64,000 nucleotides of DNA from Gleimia europaea ACS-120-V-Col10b (GCF_000411155.1 NZ_KE150267.1:68170-132169); one strand, 5' to 3'; positions 18,596 to 27,281 are shown, counted from the stretch's first letter. Notes: generated by a model from the sequence alone, not told the origin. Translations and numbers: made by a program.

Positions 18596-19870
18596 ATGTT
18601 TTTCTGGATTATGATAGCCCGCGCATTGCGTAGGCAGGCAGTTAAACGCCTGATGATAGCTGTGACAGTAATGTTGGGTGCTTCCCTTACAACATCGATG
18701 CTGGCGGTGATGTTTGATGTTGGAGATAAAGTACAAGAAGAACTCAGCTCTTATGGTTCCAATTTGCAGGTTCTTCCCCAAGGTAGGGCAATGGCCGCGG
18801 ATTTGTACAATATTGACTCTTCCGAGCAGGGTGGCGGCGCGCTGCGGGAAGATGAATTACCGAATATGAAAACCATATTTTGGACGTACAATATTGAAAA
18901 CTTCACTCCCTATTTGGAAACAAAGCTTGAAGTAGACGGTAAAGAGGAGCAGGTGCGGGGTACCTGGTTTGATAAAGAACTCGCCATTCCAACCGGAGAA
19001 AAGGTTATGACGGGTATGGACGGCATGCGGGAATGGTGGAAATGGGAGGGAACTTGGGGAAAGACGCCTAAAGAGGTAATAGTGGGTTCCCGTATTGCTA
19101 CAAAGAATGATTGGAAAGTTGACGATACTTTACAAATTCGTGATAAAAACGGTGATGTTGTCGATGTAGTTATTTCCGGAATTTTTACGGGCGGAGATGC
19201 AGAAGATTCGCAAATATATGCAGATCTTGATCTGGTTCAACAGCTTACCGGGCGGGATAATGAGGTTGATCGGGTAGAGGTACGCGCAATTACTACGCCG
19301 GATAATGATCTGTCTCGTAAAGCTGCTGAAGATCCTACATTGCTCACTTTGGACGAGTGGGAAACATGGTATTGCACGGCCTATGTTTCCTCTATTGCCT
19401 ATCAGATAGAGGAAGTTATGACCAACGCAGTGGCTAAGCCCGTACGTCAAGTTGCAGATACTGAGGGGGAGATACTTAATAAAACTGAGCTTATTATGGC
19501 TTTTGTTGCCCTATTTGCAGTGATTGGATCGTCTTTAGGGATTGCGAATTTGGTGTTCGCTTCGGTTATGGAGCGTTCACGTGAAATTGGTTTAATGAAG
19601 GCTATAGGTGCACGAAACCGAGAAATTATTCGACTCATGTTGGCAGAGGTTCTTATCGTTGGGTTGTTTGGCGGAGTTGTTGGATTTGCTTTAGGTTTCG
19701 GATTGGCTCAACTAATCGGACACATTGTTTTTGGATCCGCTATAGCTATGCGGCCAATTGTGGCCCCTCTAATGGCGTTAATTGTGTTTGTAACCGTACT
19801 TTTGGGATCTTTGCCTGCCATCCGTTCACTGGTACGTGTGCAGCCGGCCCAAGTGTTGCACGGGAGGTAA
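18596..19870 (+). CDS. FtsX/MacB-type ABC permease, first of pair (iron unit 1)
   Basis: A 424-residue permease with the MacB/FtsX layout: one N-terminal helix (about 10-40), a large extracytoplasmic domain (about 45-290, including GSNLQVLPQGRA and VIVGSRIA), then three C-terminal helices with the conserved SREIGLMKAIGARNREI cytoplasmic loop and ending RVQPAQVLHGR. It forms a pair with the next gene and works with the ATPase after it. In P19 systems these ABC parts are conserved but their cargo is unsettled; they may handle iron or a small reductant rather than act as a classic importer. Confidence 0.87.
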   Translation: MFFWIMIARALRRQAVKRLMIAVTVMLGASLTTSMLAVMFDVGDKVQEELSSYGSNLQVLPQGRAMAADLYNIDSSEQGGGALREDELPNMKTIFWTYNIENFTPYLETKLEVDGKEEQVRGTWFDKELAIPTGEKVMTGMDGMREWWKWEGTWGKTPKEVIVGSRIATKNDWKVDDTLQIRDKNGDVVDVVISGIFTGGDAEDSQIYADLDLVQQLTGRDNEVDRVEVRAITTPDNDLSRKAAEDPTLLTLDEWETWYCTAYVSSIAYQIEEVMTNAVAKPVRQVADTEGEILNKTELIMAFVALFAVIGSSLGIANLVFASVMERSREIGLMKAIGARNREIIRLMLAEVLIVGLFGGVVGFALGFGLAQLIGHIVFGSAIAMRPIVAPLMALIVFVTVLLGSLPAIRSLVRVQPAQVLHGR

Positions 19871-19872
19871 CC

Positions 19873-21003
19873 GTGAAGAATAAGCATACTGCGATGTATT
19901 TGCGCATGATCTGGAAGGCGTTTTTAAATCGGATTACCCGTGTTTTCATTGCCTCCCTGTCAATAGCGGTGGGGGGTACAACTTTGGCCGCATTGGGTTT
20001 GGTGGCCTTCACTGTTCCGGCCCAAATGAGTAAGGAGTTGCGTGCGTTTGGTGCCAATATGGTTATATTGCCTGATTCTTCAGAAAACCTTACGGATGGC
20101 ACATTGCAGGAAACTGATTCCATAGTTGGCAACAGCGTACTTAAACGCGCCGGATACCAGTATGGAAACCTACTATACAATCAGCAGCCATTGCAGGTAA
20201 TGGCAACGGATTTGGACGCTGTGCAAGGTGTCCGCCCATATTGGAACTTAGATGGGAAAATGCCTGCTAATGATGATGAATTCTTGGTGGGCGCAGATGT
20301 GGCTACGCGTTATCGTTTCTCAATTGGGGATGAGGTTGGTCTGATGCAACCCACGTCTGAAAATGCGGTCTCTAAACAGATGAAGGTTTCCGGAATTATT
20401 CACACCGGAGGGCCGGAAGACGAGCAGATAGTAATGAGCACTAAAACACTAAGTGAATTTTTAGGAGATCGTGGTTATGACATCATCGAGTACTCAATAG
20501 ATGCAGACTCTAAAGTAATTGCGCAATACGCCAAACAAATAAACACTAAAGTAAAAAATGCTGACGCTCAAGTAGTACGCCGTATTTCAGAGGCGGAAAC
20601 CGGAATCGCCACCACTTTGCGTACCTTAATTTGGATAGTTTCGGCAATAATATCGCTGCTCACCTTGATAGCGGTTTCCACAACTCTTAATTCGATAATT
20701 TCTGAACGCTCCAAGGAAATCGGATTGAAGAAGGCTCTTGGTGCACTGCCCGGTGATGTTATGCGCGAATTCGTAGGAGAATCGCTTATGCTGGGAGTAT
20801 TCGGGGGGACGTTAGGTGCAGCTACAGGGGTGTGGATCGCAGCGGAAATATCACGCCGTGTGTTTGCCATAAACCTGAATATAAATTGGTGGGTCGTGCC
20901 AATAACACTCATATTTTCAATAGTCATAGCGATGCTGGGCTGTTTGATGCCAGCACGCAGAATCACCAAAATAGATCCTTCACAAGTTCTAGGGGGAGAA
21001 TAA
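19873..21003 (+). CDS. FtsX/MacB-type ABC permease, second of pair (iron unit 1)
   Basis: A 376-residue permease with the same architecture as its upstream partner: N-terminal helix, extracytoplasmic domain (about 50-235) with GANMVILPDSSE and EFLVGADVA, and three C-terminal helices with SKEIGLKKALGALPGDVM. The GTG start is preceded by GGGAGGT, 2 bases after the previous stop. The stop TAA overlaps the ATG of the ATPase gene, which points to translational coupling. Confidence 0.87.
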   Translation: MKNKHTAMYLRMIWKAFLNRITRVFIASLSIAVGGTTLAALGLVAFTVPAQMSKELRAFGANMVILPDSSENLTDGTLQETDSIVGNSVLKRAGYQYGNLLYNQQPLQVMATDLDAVQGVRPYWNLDGKMPANDDEFLVGADVATRYRFSIGDEVGLMQPTSENAVSKQMKVSGIIHTGGPEDEQIVMSTKTLSEFLGDRGYDIIEYSIDADSKVIAQYAKQINTKVKNADAQVVRRISEAETGIATTLRTLIWIVSAIISLLTLIAVSTTLNSIISERSKEIGLKKALGALPGDVMREFVGESLMLGVFGGTLGAATGVWIAAEISRRVFAINLNINWWVVPITLIFSIVIAMLGCLMPARRITKIDPSQVLGGE

Positions 21004-21716
21004 TGCCCGCAGATTCTATATATTCAGTACGCTCGGCTAGTCGGCACTACGGCGATCTTGCGGCACTCGACAACGTGAGCTTGGAAATTCCGCGTGGTCA
21101 ATGGCTTTCCATAGTGGGCCCATCTGGTTCGGGGAAATCGACCCTGATGAATATTTTGGGTTGTTTGGATTCACCCACTTCGGGTGAGGTTCTTTTAGAA
21201 GGCGACCGCCTAGATAAAATGGGCGAGGTGGAGCTGGCAGATGTACGCCGTCATAAAATCGGCCTAGTGTTCCAACAGTTCCATCTTGTTAAACACCTAA
21301 CAGCTGTGGAAAACGTGATGTTGGCGCAGTACTATCATTCGGTTCCTGATGAGCAGGAAGCGCTTGAAGCACTGGAACAGGTGGGGATGAAAGACAGAGC
21401 TACGCATCTACCTCATGAACTTTCTGGAGGGGAGCAACAGCGTGTTTGTGTGGCCAGAGCTTTGATAAATCGTCCGGCCGTGATACTCGCTGATGAACCC
21501 ACCGGAAATTTAGATGAGACTAATGAAAAAATAGTTATAGATTTCTTTCATCGCCTGCATGAAGAGGGAACAACTTTGGTAGTGGTAACGCATGATGCCG
21601 AAGTGGCTGCACAAGGGCAGCGGCAAATAATTTTAGAGCACGGGCGAATTGCCCAAGAGGTTACCGATCTGGCCGATTCTCCTATAAAAGAATTACGTTT
21701 CGGTGAAACTTATTAA
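21003..21716 (+). CDS. ABC transporter ATP-binding protein (LolD/MacB class, iron unit 1)
   Basis: A 237-residue ATPase that should power the two FtsX-type permeases. Walker A is GPSGSGKST, the Q-loop is LVFQQFHLVKHLT, the signature is LSGGEQQRVCVARAL, and Walker B is VILADEPTGNLD, followed by VVVTHDAE. The ATG at 21003 overlaps the permease stop and gives a protein beginning PADSIYSVRSASRHYG. A longer in-frame reading exists upstream but only reads through the permease gene. Confidence 0.92.
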   Translation: MPADSIYSVRSASRHYGDLAALDNVSLEIPRGQWLSIVGPSGSGKSTLMNILGCLDSPTSGEVLLEGDRLDKMGEVELADVRRHKIGLVFQQFHLVKHLTAVENVMLAQYYHSVPDEQEALEALEQVGMKDRATHLPHELSGGEQQRVCVARALINRPAVILADEPTGNLDETNEKIVIDFFHRLHEEGTTLVVVTHDAEVAAQGQRQIILEHGRIAQEVTDLADSPIKELRFGETY

Positions 21717-21776
21717 CAGGAGCCGAATAATCACAAAATGCCAAATATTTAAAAGTTAGAAAACTTGGAGGGCCTT

Positions 21777-22220
21777 ATGGGAAGTTCCCGATTGTTAGCT
21801 ATAGCAGCGATTGTGGGAGTTGCAGTACTTGGCGGGTGCTCGGCCGATGTGCCGGCTGCAAACACTTTGCCAGATGGGGAATATGAAGGAGTTTCACAAA
21901 AAGAAGCTGATGGTTCTTACGGCACAGTGAATTTCACAATTAGTGGAGGAAAAGTCACTAAGGCAAACTTTTTAGTAAAGGATGCTGATGGTACGCCCCA
22001 TGATGAAGATTATGGTTTGGGAACCGATGGCAAAGCACATGATCCGATTTTTTATCAAAGAGCGCAAGACGCGATAAAGCACGAAAATAGCTATGTGCAA
22101 AAGTTCCAGGAGACGTCGGATCAAAATCAGGTTGAGCGCATCGCTGGTGGATCTCTTTCACACAGATTATTCATGCAGGCGGTTGAAGACGCCGTGCTTA
22201 ACGCTGGCGCCGAAAAGTAA
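21777..22220 (+). CDS. FMN-binding domain lipoprotein
   Basis: A 147-residue lipoprotein with lipobox VLGGC (Cys21) and a single FMN-binding domain of the RnfG/NqrC/PplA type: DGEYEGVSQKEADGSYGTV at the start and IAGGSLSHRLFMQAVEDAV near the end. In this family FMN is attached by ApbE to a Ser/Thr in the motif (S/T)GA(T/S); the aligned residue here is Ser126 in AGGS, a diverged version. The ATG at 21777 has GGAGGG 4 bases upstream. The apbE gene follows 15 bases later. It probably carries electrons outside the membrane, plausibly to ferric iron handled by P19, DUF2318 and FTR1. Confidence 0.85.
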   Translation: MGSSRLLAIAAIVGVAVLGGCSADVPAANTLPDGEYEGVSQKEADGSYGTVNFTISGGKVTKANFLVKDADGTPHDEDYGLGTDGKAHDPIFYQRAQDAIKHENSYVQKFQETSDQNQVERIAGGSLSHRLFMQAVEDAVLNAGAEK

Positions 22221-22235
22221 GACCCGGTAATCTGA

Positions 22236-23255
22236 GTGATCGGGCATGGTTCATGTAGCTTTCCCGCTATGGGTACGCTGGTGTGCGCCACTTGGGAACC
22301 GGCGGGGAATGTTGAAGAAATTCAGCGTCTTATTCGTCAACGAGTTAGGGAACTAGAAAATAGGCTTAGCATATTTAAGCAAACTTCGCAGGTGGTCGCA
22401 CTTAGCCGTATTTTAAATGCTGGTTCGGAAGATATTTTGAAAAAATTCAGAAGCTCCCTATTGCATTCTTCCAACGTTTACAGCTTGGCAGGGAGCGCGG
22501 AAGTTGGTTTGGAAAATCATGATGCTGGAGCTGAATTACTTTTCCGATTGGAAGAGATATTGCAAGCAAATCGGTTTTCTTCCGATCTGGCACGAGTCAT
22601 GGAAGCATCCGTAAAATTCGCGAATTTGACTCAAGGTGCATTTTACCCGTTTTTGGGCCGTCAAATGCATGATTGGAAAAAATTGGTGGCTGAAAGGGCG
22701 AATAGAGAATTTGAGCTTAGTGATTCCATAATTGATTTTGGAGGTATCGCCAAGGGGTATGCGGCAGATCAGGTGCGTGATTTGGTAGTTTCTAAGGGGG
22801 GAAAAAACGTGGTGGCGTCATTTGGTTCCTCCTCTATTTCGATTGCGGGTGACCCAGTATGCGTTGGCCTGCAAAGCCCTTGGGAGGGATTGGAAGAGTT
22901 TGGGCACTTGTTGCTTACTCATCCGGCGCTTTCTGTTAGTGCTGATACAGCTACGCGAATAGGTTCGGGTAAGCGCGTTAGCCATGTTTTAGATCCAAGT
23001 ACTGGAAAACCGGCATTTACGGACCTTGTTGCCGTTTTAGTTTGTACGGCTGATGGTATGGAGTGTGAGGCTTGGGCAACCGCGTTCTTAGTGTTGGGTT
23101 TGGAAAGAGCTATGGATTTGGATGCGACTCAACAGCACATAGACACGGTTTTTTTCACGGCAGATGGTCGGGTGCTGGCTAGTCCTAATTTGCAGATTAC
23201 TGCTCATCCGGGAGTGCAGCAGTGGCTGGAAGCACAGCGAGTTAGGACTCAATAA
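22236..23255 (+). CDS. apbE: FAD:protein FMN transferase (ApbE)
   Basis: Transfers FMN from FAD to a Ser/Thr of target proteins. The 339 residues (GTG start) show the family core: FPAMGTLVCA at the N-terminus, IIDFGGIAKGYAAD, SVSADTATRIGSGKRVSH with the metal-binding region, and HVLDPSTGKPA. No signal peptide or lipobox is visible, unlike many Gram-negative ApbE proteins. An ATG at 22269 is possible but would cut into the MGT motif region. Gene order makes the FMN-binding lipoprotein just upstream its obvious substrate. It is the last gene of iron unit 1. Confidence 0.88.
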   Translation: MIGHGSCSFPAMGTLVCATWEPAGNVEEIQRLIRQRVRELENRLSIFKQTSQVVALSRILNAGSEDILKKFRSSLLHSSNVYSLAGSAEVGLENHDAGAELLFRLEEILQANRFSSDLARVMEASVKFANLTQGAFYPFLGRQMHDWKKLVAERANREFELSDSIIDFGGIAKGYAADQVRDLVVSKGGKNVVASFGSSSISIAGDPVCVGLQSPWEGLEEFGHLLLTHPALSVSADTATRIGSGKRVSHVLDPSTGKPAFTDLVAVLVCTADGMECEAWATAFLVLGLERAMDLDATQQHIDTVFFTADGRVLASPNLQITAHPGVQQWLEAQRVRTQ

Positions 23256-23285
23256 AAAGCTTTTAGTTTTGGGTGTAATGCTGAT

Positions 23286-23537
23286 TTAAACACTGTTAAA
23301 TACAGCGGTATTAGATAGGCTGGCATATTCCGAATTTGCACCGCACAAGAAGATTGAAGTCTGAGCTGTCGTCGATCCTGATTCCCCCAACTCCCGCGCT
23401 TTGTCGAGCTTGCGAACAATTTGTTCGGGCGCGTGTTTACTGAACTTTTTCACCATTGCTCCATTCTCCCCACCTAGTGGCGGGGCATCAATGGACCACA
23501 CTCAAGTCACCTGGACCTAAAAACCTAGGACACTCCA
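23286..23537 (-). mobile_element. IS3-like insertion sequence remnant
   Basis: Contains the start of an orfA-type transposase gene (23456 down to 23286) whose first 25 codons read KKFSKHAPEQIVRKLDKAR, the helix-turn-helix lead of IS3 family OrfA. It degenerates after about 35 residues. Upstream of that start, GGAGTGTCCTAGG (minus strand, 23537-23525) resembles an IS3-type terminal repeat. The rest of the element is absent. Confidence 0.5.
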
Positions 23538-23829
23538 GGGTGCGCCAGATTAAAAGCACCCGCAAGCCGATCGTGAAAACCCTTTTGCATAAACTTGACG
23601 ACCAGGCATCCCTAAAATCATCCTACAATACGAGCAGTGTTGGTGAGCAAAGCGCGAGGTAAGTAACCAGCATGGGATTTTAATCCTCAAATGGTTAAGT
23701 GGTCTTTACAGTATCGTGTGTGAAGTGAAAAGCGTAGCTTGCTGGGGGCGAGCTGGTGTGTGATGTGTTTGTTTGCAGGGGAAAGCTATTTTTATGATCA
23801 TTTAGATTCGCACCAAACACCTTAAAGAC
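23538..23829. other. Intergenic stretch upstream of iron unit 2
   Basis: About 290 bases between the IS remnant and the iron box. No convincing coding frame, RNA gene or repeat was seen. It may hold further decayed mobile DNA. Confidence 0.4.
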
Positions 23830-23859
23830 ATTGGTAAGGCTTACCTAACAGGCTATTAT
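23830..23859 (+). promoter_or_regulatory. DtxR/IdeR-type iron box overlapping promoter of iron unit 2
   Basis: ATTGGTAAGGCTTACCTAA (23830-23848) matches the DtxR/IdeR consensus at 15 of 19 positions. It covers a -35-like TTGGTA (23831-23836), which is 17 bases from a -10 TATTAT (23854-23859). Repressor binding here would block RNA polymerase directly. The DUF4418 gene starts 80 bases downstream. Confidence 0.8.
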
Positions 23860-23938
23860 AGCCTTGGCTCGCGACGGGTGAAGCCTTAGACTCGCACAAT
23901 GCGTTTCTAATCGACACTGAAGTAGAAGTAAGAGACAC

Positions 23939-24346
23939 ATGAAAAACAAATATATAGCTGGAATCCCAGCAGTTCTTTTTGGGACGATGATAGCGATAGC
24001 GCCTATGACAATCGCTCAGCCTTGTCCAATTCATGGTGACCATCCGATGATGGCTTGTCACTGGAGCGCTAAAGCCTCGCTCGGTATTGGCGCTATGATA
24101 GTCGTACTGGGTCTTATTAACTTCTTAGTAAAGGCTCCAACACGCATTGGCCTAAATATCTCAGTAGCAGCCACTGCGGTATTGGAAATATTAGTGGTTA
24201 CGTTGCTCATAGGCGTATGTGATATGCCAACCATGCATTGCAGGCAGGTAATGTTGCCAACTCTCGTAATAGTGAGCGTTTTGGCGTTGCTGTGTGCGCT
24301 TGTGGCTATATGGTTTGACTGCCGTAGTGAAAAGATCGCGAAATAA
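23939..24346 (+). CDS. DUF4418 family membrane protein (iron unit 2)
   Basis: A small membrane protein of 135 residues with four hydrophobic segments (about 7-25, 46-64, 70-92, 104-124). The family pattern is visible: CPIHGDHPMMACHW after the first helix, and CDMPTMHCRQVMLP between the third and fourth. The conserved Cys, His and Met residues are on one face and could bind a metal. DUF4418 genes are commonly next to an FtsX-type permease and ATPase, as here. An AAGAGACAC lead precedes the ATG. With an iron box upstream it is likely part of metal handling; no function is established. Confidence 0.78.
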   Translation: MKNKYIAGIPAVLFGTMIAIAPMTIAQPCPIHGDHPMMACHWSAKASLGIGAMIVVLGLINFLVKAPTRIGLNISVAATAVLEILVVTLLIGVCDMPTMHCRQVMLPTLVIVSVLALLCALVAIWFDCRSEKIAK

Positions 24347-24390
24347 AAGTGCGTAAACACTGTAAATAGGCACTCAAGAAGGGTTGTTCC

Positions 24391-25611
24391 ATGGCAGGAA
24401 AAAGTTCGTCGGTAGGTGTCGGGCTACGAAAGCTTCCACAGGAAAATCTTAAATATTACTCGGGACGTACGTTAGGTCTTTCAATCACAGTAATTGTTTT
24501 AAGTGTTATTTTTTTCTCCGGTACCTTCATGTCATTAGCTCTTAGCCGAGGGTTTTCTGCTATGGAGGAACGCATGGGGGCTGATCTGATTGTGTTTCCA
24601 AACGAACACCAGCAGGCAGCCGAAAGCTTTCTACTTGGTAAGTCCAAAGAAAAATTTTATTTTAACGATGACTCTATATTGGAAGAGGTACGTAAGGTAG
24701 AGGGAGTTAAAGCTGCAACCCCTGAAACCTACTTGACCTCACTTGATGCTGGCTGTTGCGCGGTGGATGTACAGATCATTGGATTCAACCCAAAAACCGA
24801 CTTTGTAGTGCAACCGTGGATAGCCACTGAGTATGCTGGTGAGCTTAAAGATGACGAAGTTATAGTAGGCGCTGACGTGTTTGCTGACCCAAATGGGCAG
24901 GTGCGTCTTTTTAATGAGTTTTGGCATGTTGCTGCTAAGTTAGCGCGTACAGGAACTTCGTATGACACCGTTGTGTTCGTAAATCAAAACACAGTGGAGA
25001 AAATGTTTAAATATTCTTCGCAAGTGGAGTATATTCACAACCCTCCAAACGGTAGAGCAATTTCGTCTATCTTGGTAAAAGTTGATCCGAACTATCCGGC
25101 AGAAGCCGTAGGGGATGCTTTGGCCAATAAAATGCAACATGTGGGTGTAGTTTCCTCTGCGGGAATGGCATCGCAGGTAAAGGCTAATGCAATAACTATA
25201 ATCGGTTACATTTGGTTGATAGTTGCAATGTTTTGGTTGGTTGGCCTGATAGTTTTGGTAGCAGTTGTGGCCACATCCGTAGGTGAACGTAAAAAGGAAT
25301 TGGCATCATTACGAATAATGGGAGCGACTCGTAAGAACCTCATGTTTATGCTAGGGAAAGAGTGCTTTTTCATCGGCTTGGGTGGTGGATTGATTGGTGG
25401 CGTATTAGGGGAGGTAATAATGTATCCCTTTGCCAATCTTATACGTGCCAAGTTGGAGCTTCCCTATGTTGATATAAGTTTTGCAACAGCGTCTGTAATA
25501 GTTGCTTGCTGTGTAATCGGAGCCCTGCTCATTTCCATACTCGCAGCGATAATAGCTGCTGGTAAAACCTTGAAAAATGAGACTTATTTGACTTTGCGTG
25601 CGGCAAGGTAA
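24391..25611 (+). CDS. FtsX/MacB-type ABC permease (iron unit 2)
   Basis: A 406-residue single permease: N-terminal helix (about 30-52), extracytoplasmic domain (about 55-265) with ERMGADLIVFPNEH and a CC pair in LDAGCCAVDVQIIGF, then three helices with the loop GERKKELASLRIMGATRKN. It follows the DUF4418 gene by 44 bases and precedes its ATPase by 11. It is related in type to the two permeases of iron unit 1 but is clearly a different protein. Cargo is unknown. Confidence 0.85.
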   Translation: MAGKSSSVGVGLRKLPQENLKYYSGRTLGLSITVIVLSVIFFSGTFMSLALSRGFSAMEERMGADLIVFPNEHQQAAESFLLGKSKEKFYFNDDSILEEVRKVEGVKAATPETYLTSLDAGCCAVDVQIIGFNPKTDFVVQPWIATEYAGELKDDEVIVGADVFADPNGQVRLFNEFWHVAAKLARTGTSYDTVVFVNQNTVEKMFKYSSQVEYIHNPPNGRAISSILVKVDPNYPAEAVGDALANKMQHVGVVSSAGMASQVKANAITIIGYIWLIVAMFWLVGLIVLVAVVATSVGERKKELASLRIMGATRKNLMFMLGKECFFIGLGGGLIGGVLGEVIMYPFANLIRAKLELPYVDISFATASVIVACCVIGALLISILAAIIAAGKTLKNETYLTLRAAR

Positions 25612-25622
25612 AGGGAGGGAAA

Positions 25623-26309
25623 ATGGCGAATTCTGTCGTTGTGCAAGCCAGTGGATTAACCCGCGAGTTTTACCGGCGTGGAAGCTATTTTAACGCTGTG
25701 GAAGAGGCAAATTTACAGGTTAGTAGCGGGCAGATGGTAATGATTCAGGGCAGATCCGGCAATGGGAAGAGCACCTTGCTTAATATGCTTGCTGGATTGT
25801 TGCAACCAACTAGAGGGCAGGTGCGCATATGCGGCCAGCTTTTAGGCGACTTGGATGATTCTGAGCTTTCGACTTTGCGTGGCAGCAGAATTGGATATGC
25901 TACGCAACAGGAAACTCTTATCGCTAGTCTTAACGTTCGTGAAAATATTTTGTTACCGGCGTTGATCGCTAAAGAACGGGGTATAGAAAAACCTTACGAC
26001 GTCAATGCGCGGGCTGAATCACTAATGAAAGCTTTGCAAATTGAGGGCCTAAGCGAGGTTTACCCGCGGGAACTATCTGGGGGTGAGACGCGCCGTGTAA
26101 TAATTGCGCGCACATTGATAAACCTCCCTGAGGTGGTCATAGCAGACGAGCCCACGGGAGATCTAGATGAGGAGTCTACCGGATTGGTAATGAATTTGTT
26201 GCGATCAGCTACTGATGACGGTGCCGCGGTGATAGTGGTTACACACGATTCGGACACATCTAGCTTTGCCGATCAGATATACACAATAACCAAAGGCGTG
26301 CTGAAATAG
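25623..26309 (+). CDS. ABC transporter ATP-binding protein (iron unit 2)
   Basis: A 228-residue LolD/MacB-class ATPase: Walker A GRSGNGKST, Q-loop YATQQETLIASL, signature LSGGETRRVIIARTL (a TRR variant of the usual Q-x-QR), Walker B VVIADEPTGDLD and switch VVTHD. AGGGAGGG precedes the ATG. It is the last gene of the unit, whose 3' end overlaps a decayed reading frame on the other strand. Confidence 0.9.
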   Translation: MANSVVVQASGLTREFYRRGSYFNAVEEANLQVSSGQMVMIQGRSGNGKSTLLNMLAGLLQPTRGQVRICGQLLGDLDDSELSTLRGSRIGYATQQETLIASLNVRENILLPALIAKERGIEKPYDVNARAESLMKALQIEGLSEVYPRELSGGETRRVIIARTLINLPEVVIADEPTGDLDEESTGLVMNLLRSATDDGAAVIVVTHDSDTSSFADQIYTITKGVLK

Positions 26310-26547
26310 AATCCAAATCCGACGCGTCTAGTGTTCCCTGAATTGTACTGCACGTATCCGACACTTTCGATTCGAATAATTGCACCTTGCCTTCGGTGTC
26401 GGTGAATATAAGTGGAGTTTTGTTTTCGCATCCCTTGATAACTTGGGTTATTACGGCATTTTCATCAGCATCTATATCTAACGTTATTTCGCGTTGAATT
26501 TTATTTAGGGTGCTGGCTAGCGCTATAGGGTGCGGATTTCGATAACC
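26260..26547 (-). pseudogene. Possible remnant of an unrecognised gene
   Basis: The minus strand is open for 95 codons ending at a TAG (26262-26260), with protein-like content (TLNKIQREITLDIDADENA, VITQVIKGCENKTPLIFTD, GKVQLFESKVSDTCSTI). No ATG, GTG or TTG occurs in its first half. It looks like the C-terminal piece of a truncated gene. I do not recognise it. Its A+T-rich codon use resembles the iron block. Confidence 0.3.
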
Positions 26548-26555
26548 TTATTCCC

Positions 26556-27134
26556 GTGAGTACTGAAGCGCAGGAATGGGACGCACGCTACGCCTCGGAA
26601 GGGCAGCTGTGGAGCGGCAGAGTTAATGCTCTTTTGAAACAAGAAATCGAAGGCATGAAGCCCGGCACCGTCCTCGATGTTGGGGCGGGCGAGGGGGCAG
26701 ACGCGATCTGGCTGGCCCAGCAAGGCTGGCAGGTGAGTGCCGTGGACATTTCGCAGGTTGCTATAGACCGAGCAGAGAGTGCGGCTCACAAGGCTTCAGT
26801 GAAAGTGCAGTGGATTGTCGCTGACGCGCGTGAAGTTAGTGGAGAATACGACTTGGTGAGCGCCCTCTACCCTGTGGTTTACAAGGAGTCTGACCTCTTC
26901 GATCATCTTTGTGCGCTCGTGAAACCAGGCGGAACTCTCCTGTTTGTGCACCACATGCCTGACCCGGATGGGCTACGCGGGCACGGCCCGGACTTTTCGA
27001 AGGTTATGAGTGCGCGTGAAGTCCTCGAAAATCTATCGCCAAAGTGGACGATCGAGAAATATGAAGTTATTGAACGAGGGGACCGCTCAAAGCACCCCTG
27101 TGACGAGCTGGTGCGCGCCCGAAAACTCGAATAG
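26556..27134 (+). CDS. Class I SAM-dependent methyltransferase (TehB-like)
   Basis: A 192-residue methyltransferase. The SAM-binding loop VLDVGAGEGADAIWLA (motif I, about residue 38-52) is followed by VSAVDISQVAIDRAE and a VKPGGTLLFVHHMPD strand. It begins EWDARYASEGQLWSGRVNA, a pattern common to small actinobacterial TehB/thiopurine-like methyltransferases. The GTG start is probably leaderless, with TAACCT ending 7 bases before it. The substrate is unknown. It lies at the right edge of the iron block but has normal base composition. Confidence 0.85.
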   Translation: MSTEAQEWDARYASEGQLWSGRVNALLKQEIEGMKPGTVLDVGAGEGADAIWLAQQGWQVSAVDISQVAIDRAESAAHKASVKVQWIVADAREVSGEYDLVSALYPVVYKESDLFDHLCALVKPGGTLLFVHHMPDPDGLRGHGPDFSKVMSAREVLENLSPKWTIEKYEVIERGDRSKHPCDELVRARKLE

Positions 27135-27281
27135 TGGTGGAAACAGGTTGCGCCGAACCTAGCGGCGGTGGCTGTAGGAACTGTGACGATTCCAACGGTC
27201 GCAAGGTGGCACCCGTAATGCCACTTCGGGTAAGTTGGTTTAAATTTGAACAGAACCGCATTCGTTTTGAGAGGAACAGGG

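Noticed and set aside
20832..21002. Longer N-terminus for the iron-unit-1 ATPase
   Set aside because: These codons lie inside the permease gene in another frame. The ATG overlapping the permease stop gives a normal ATPase.
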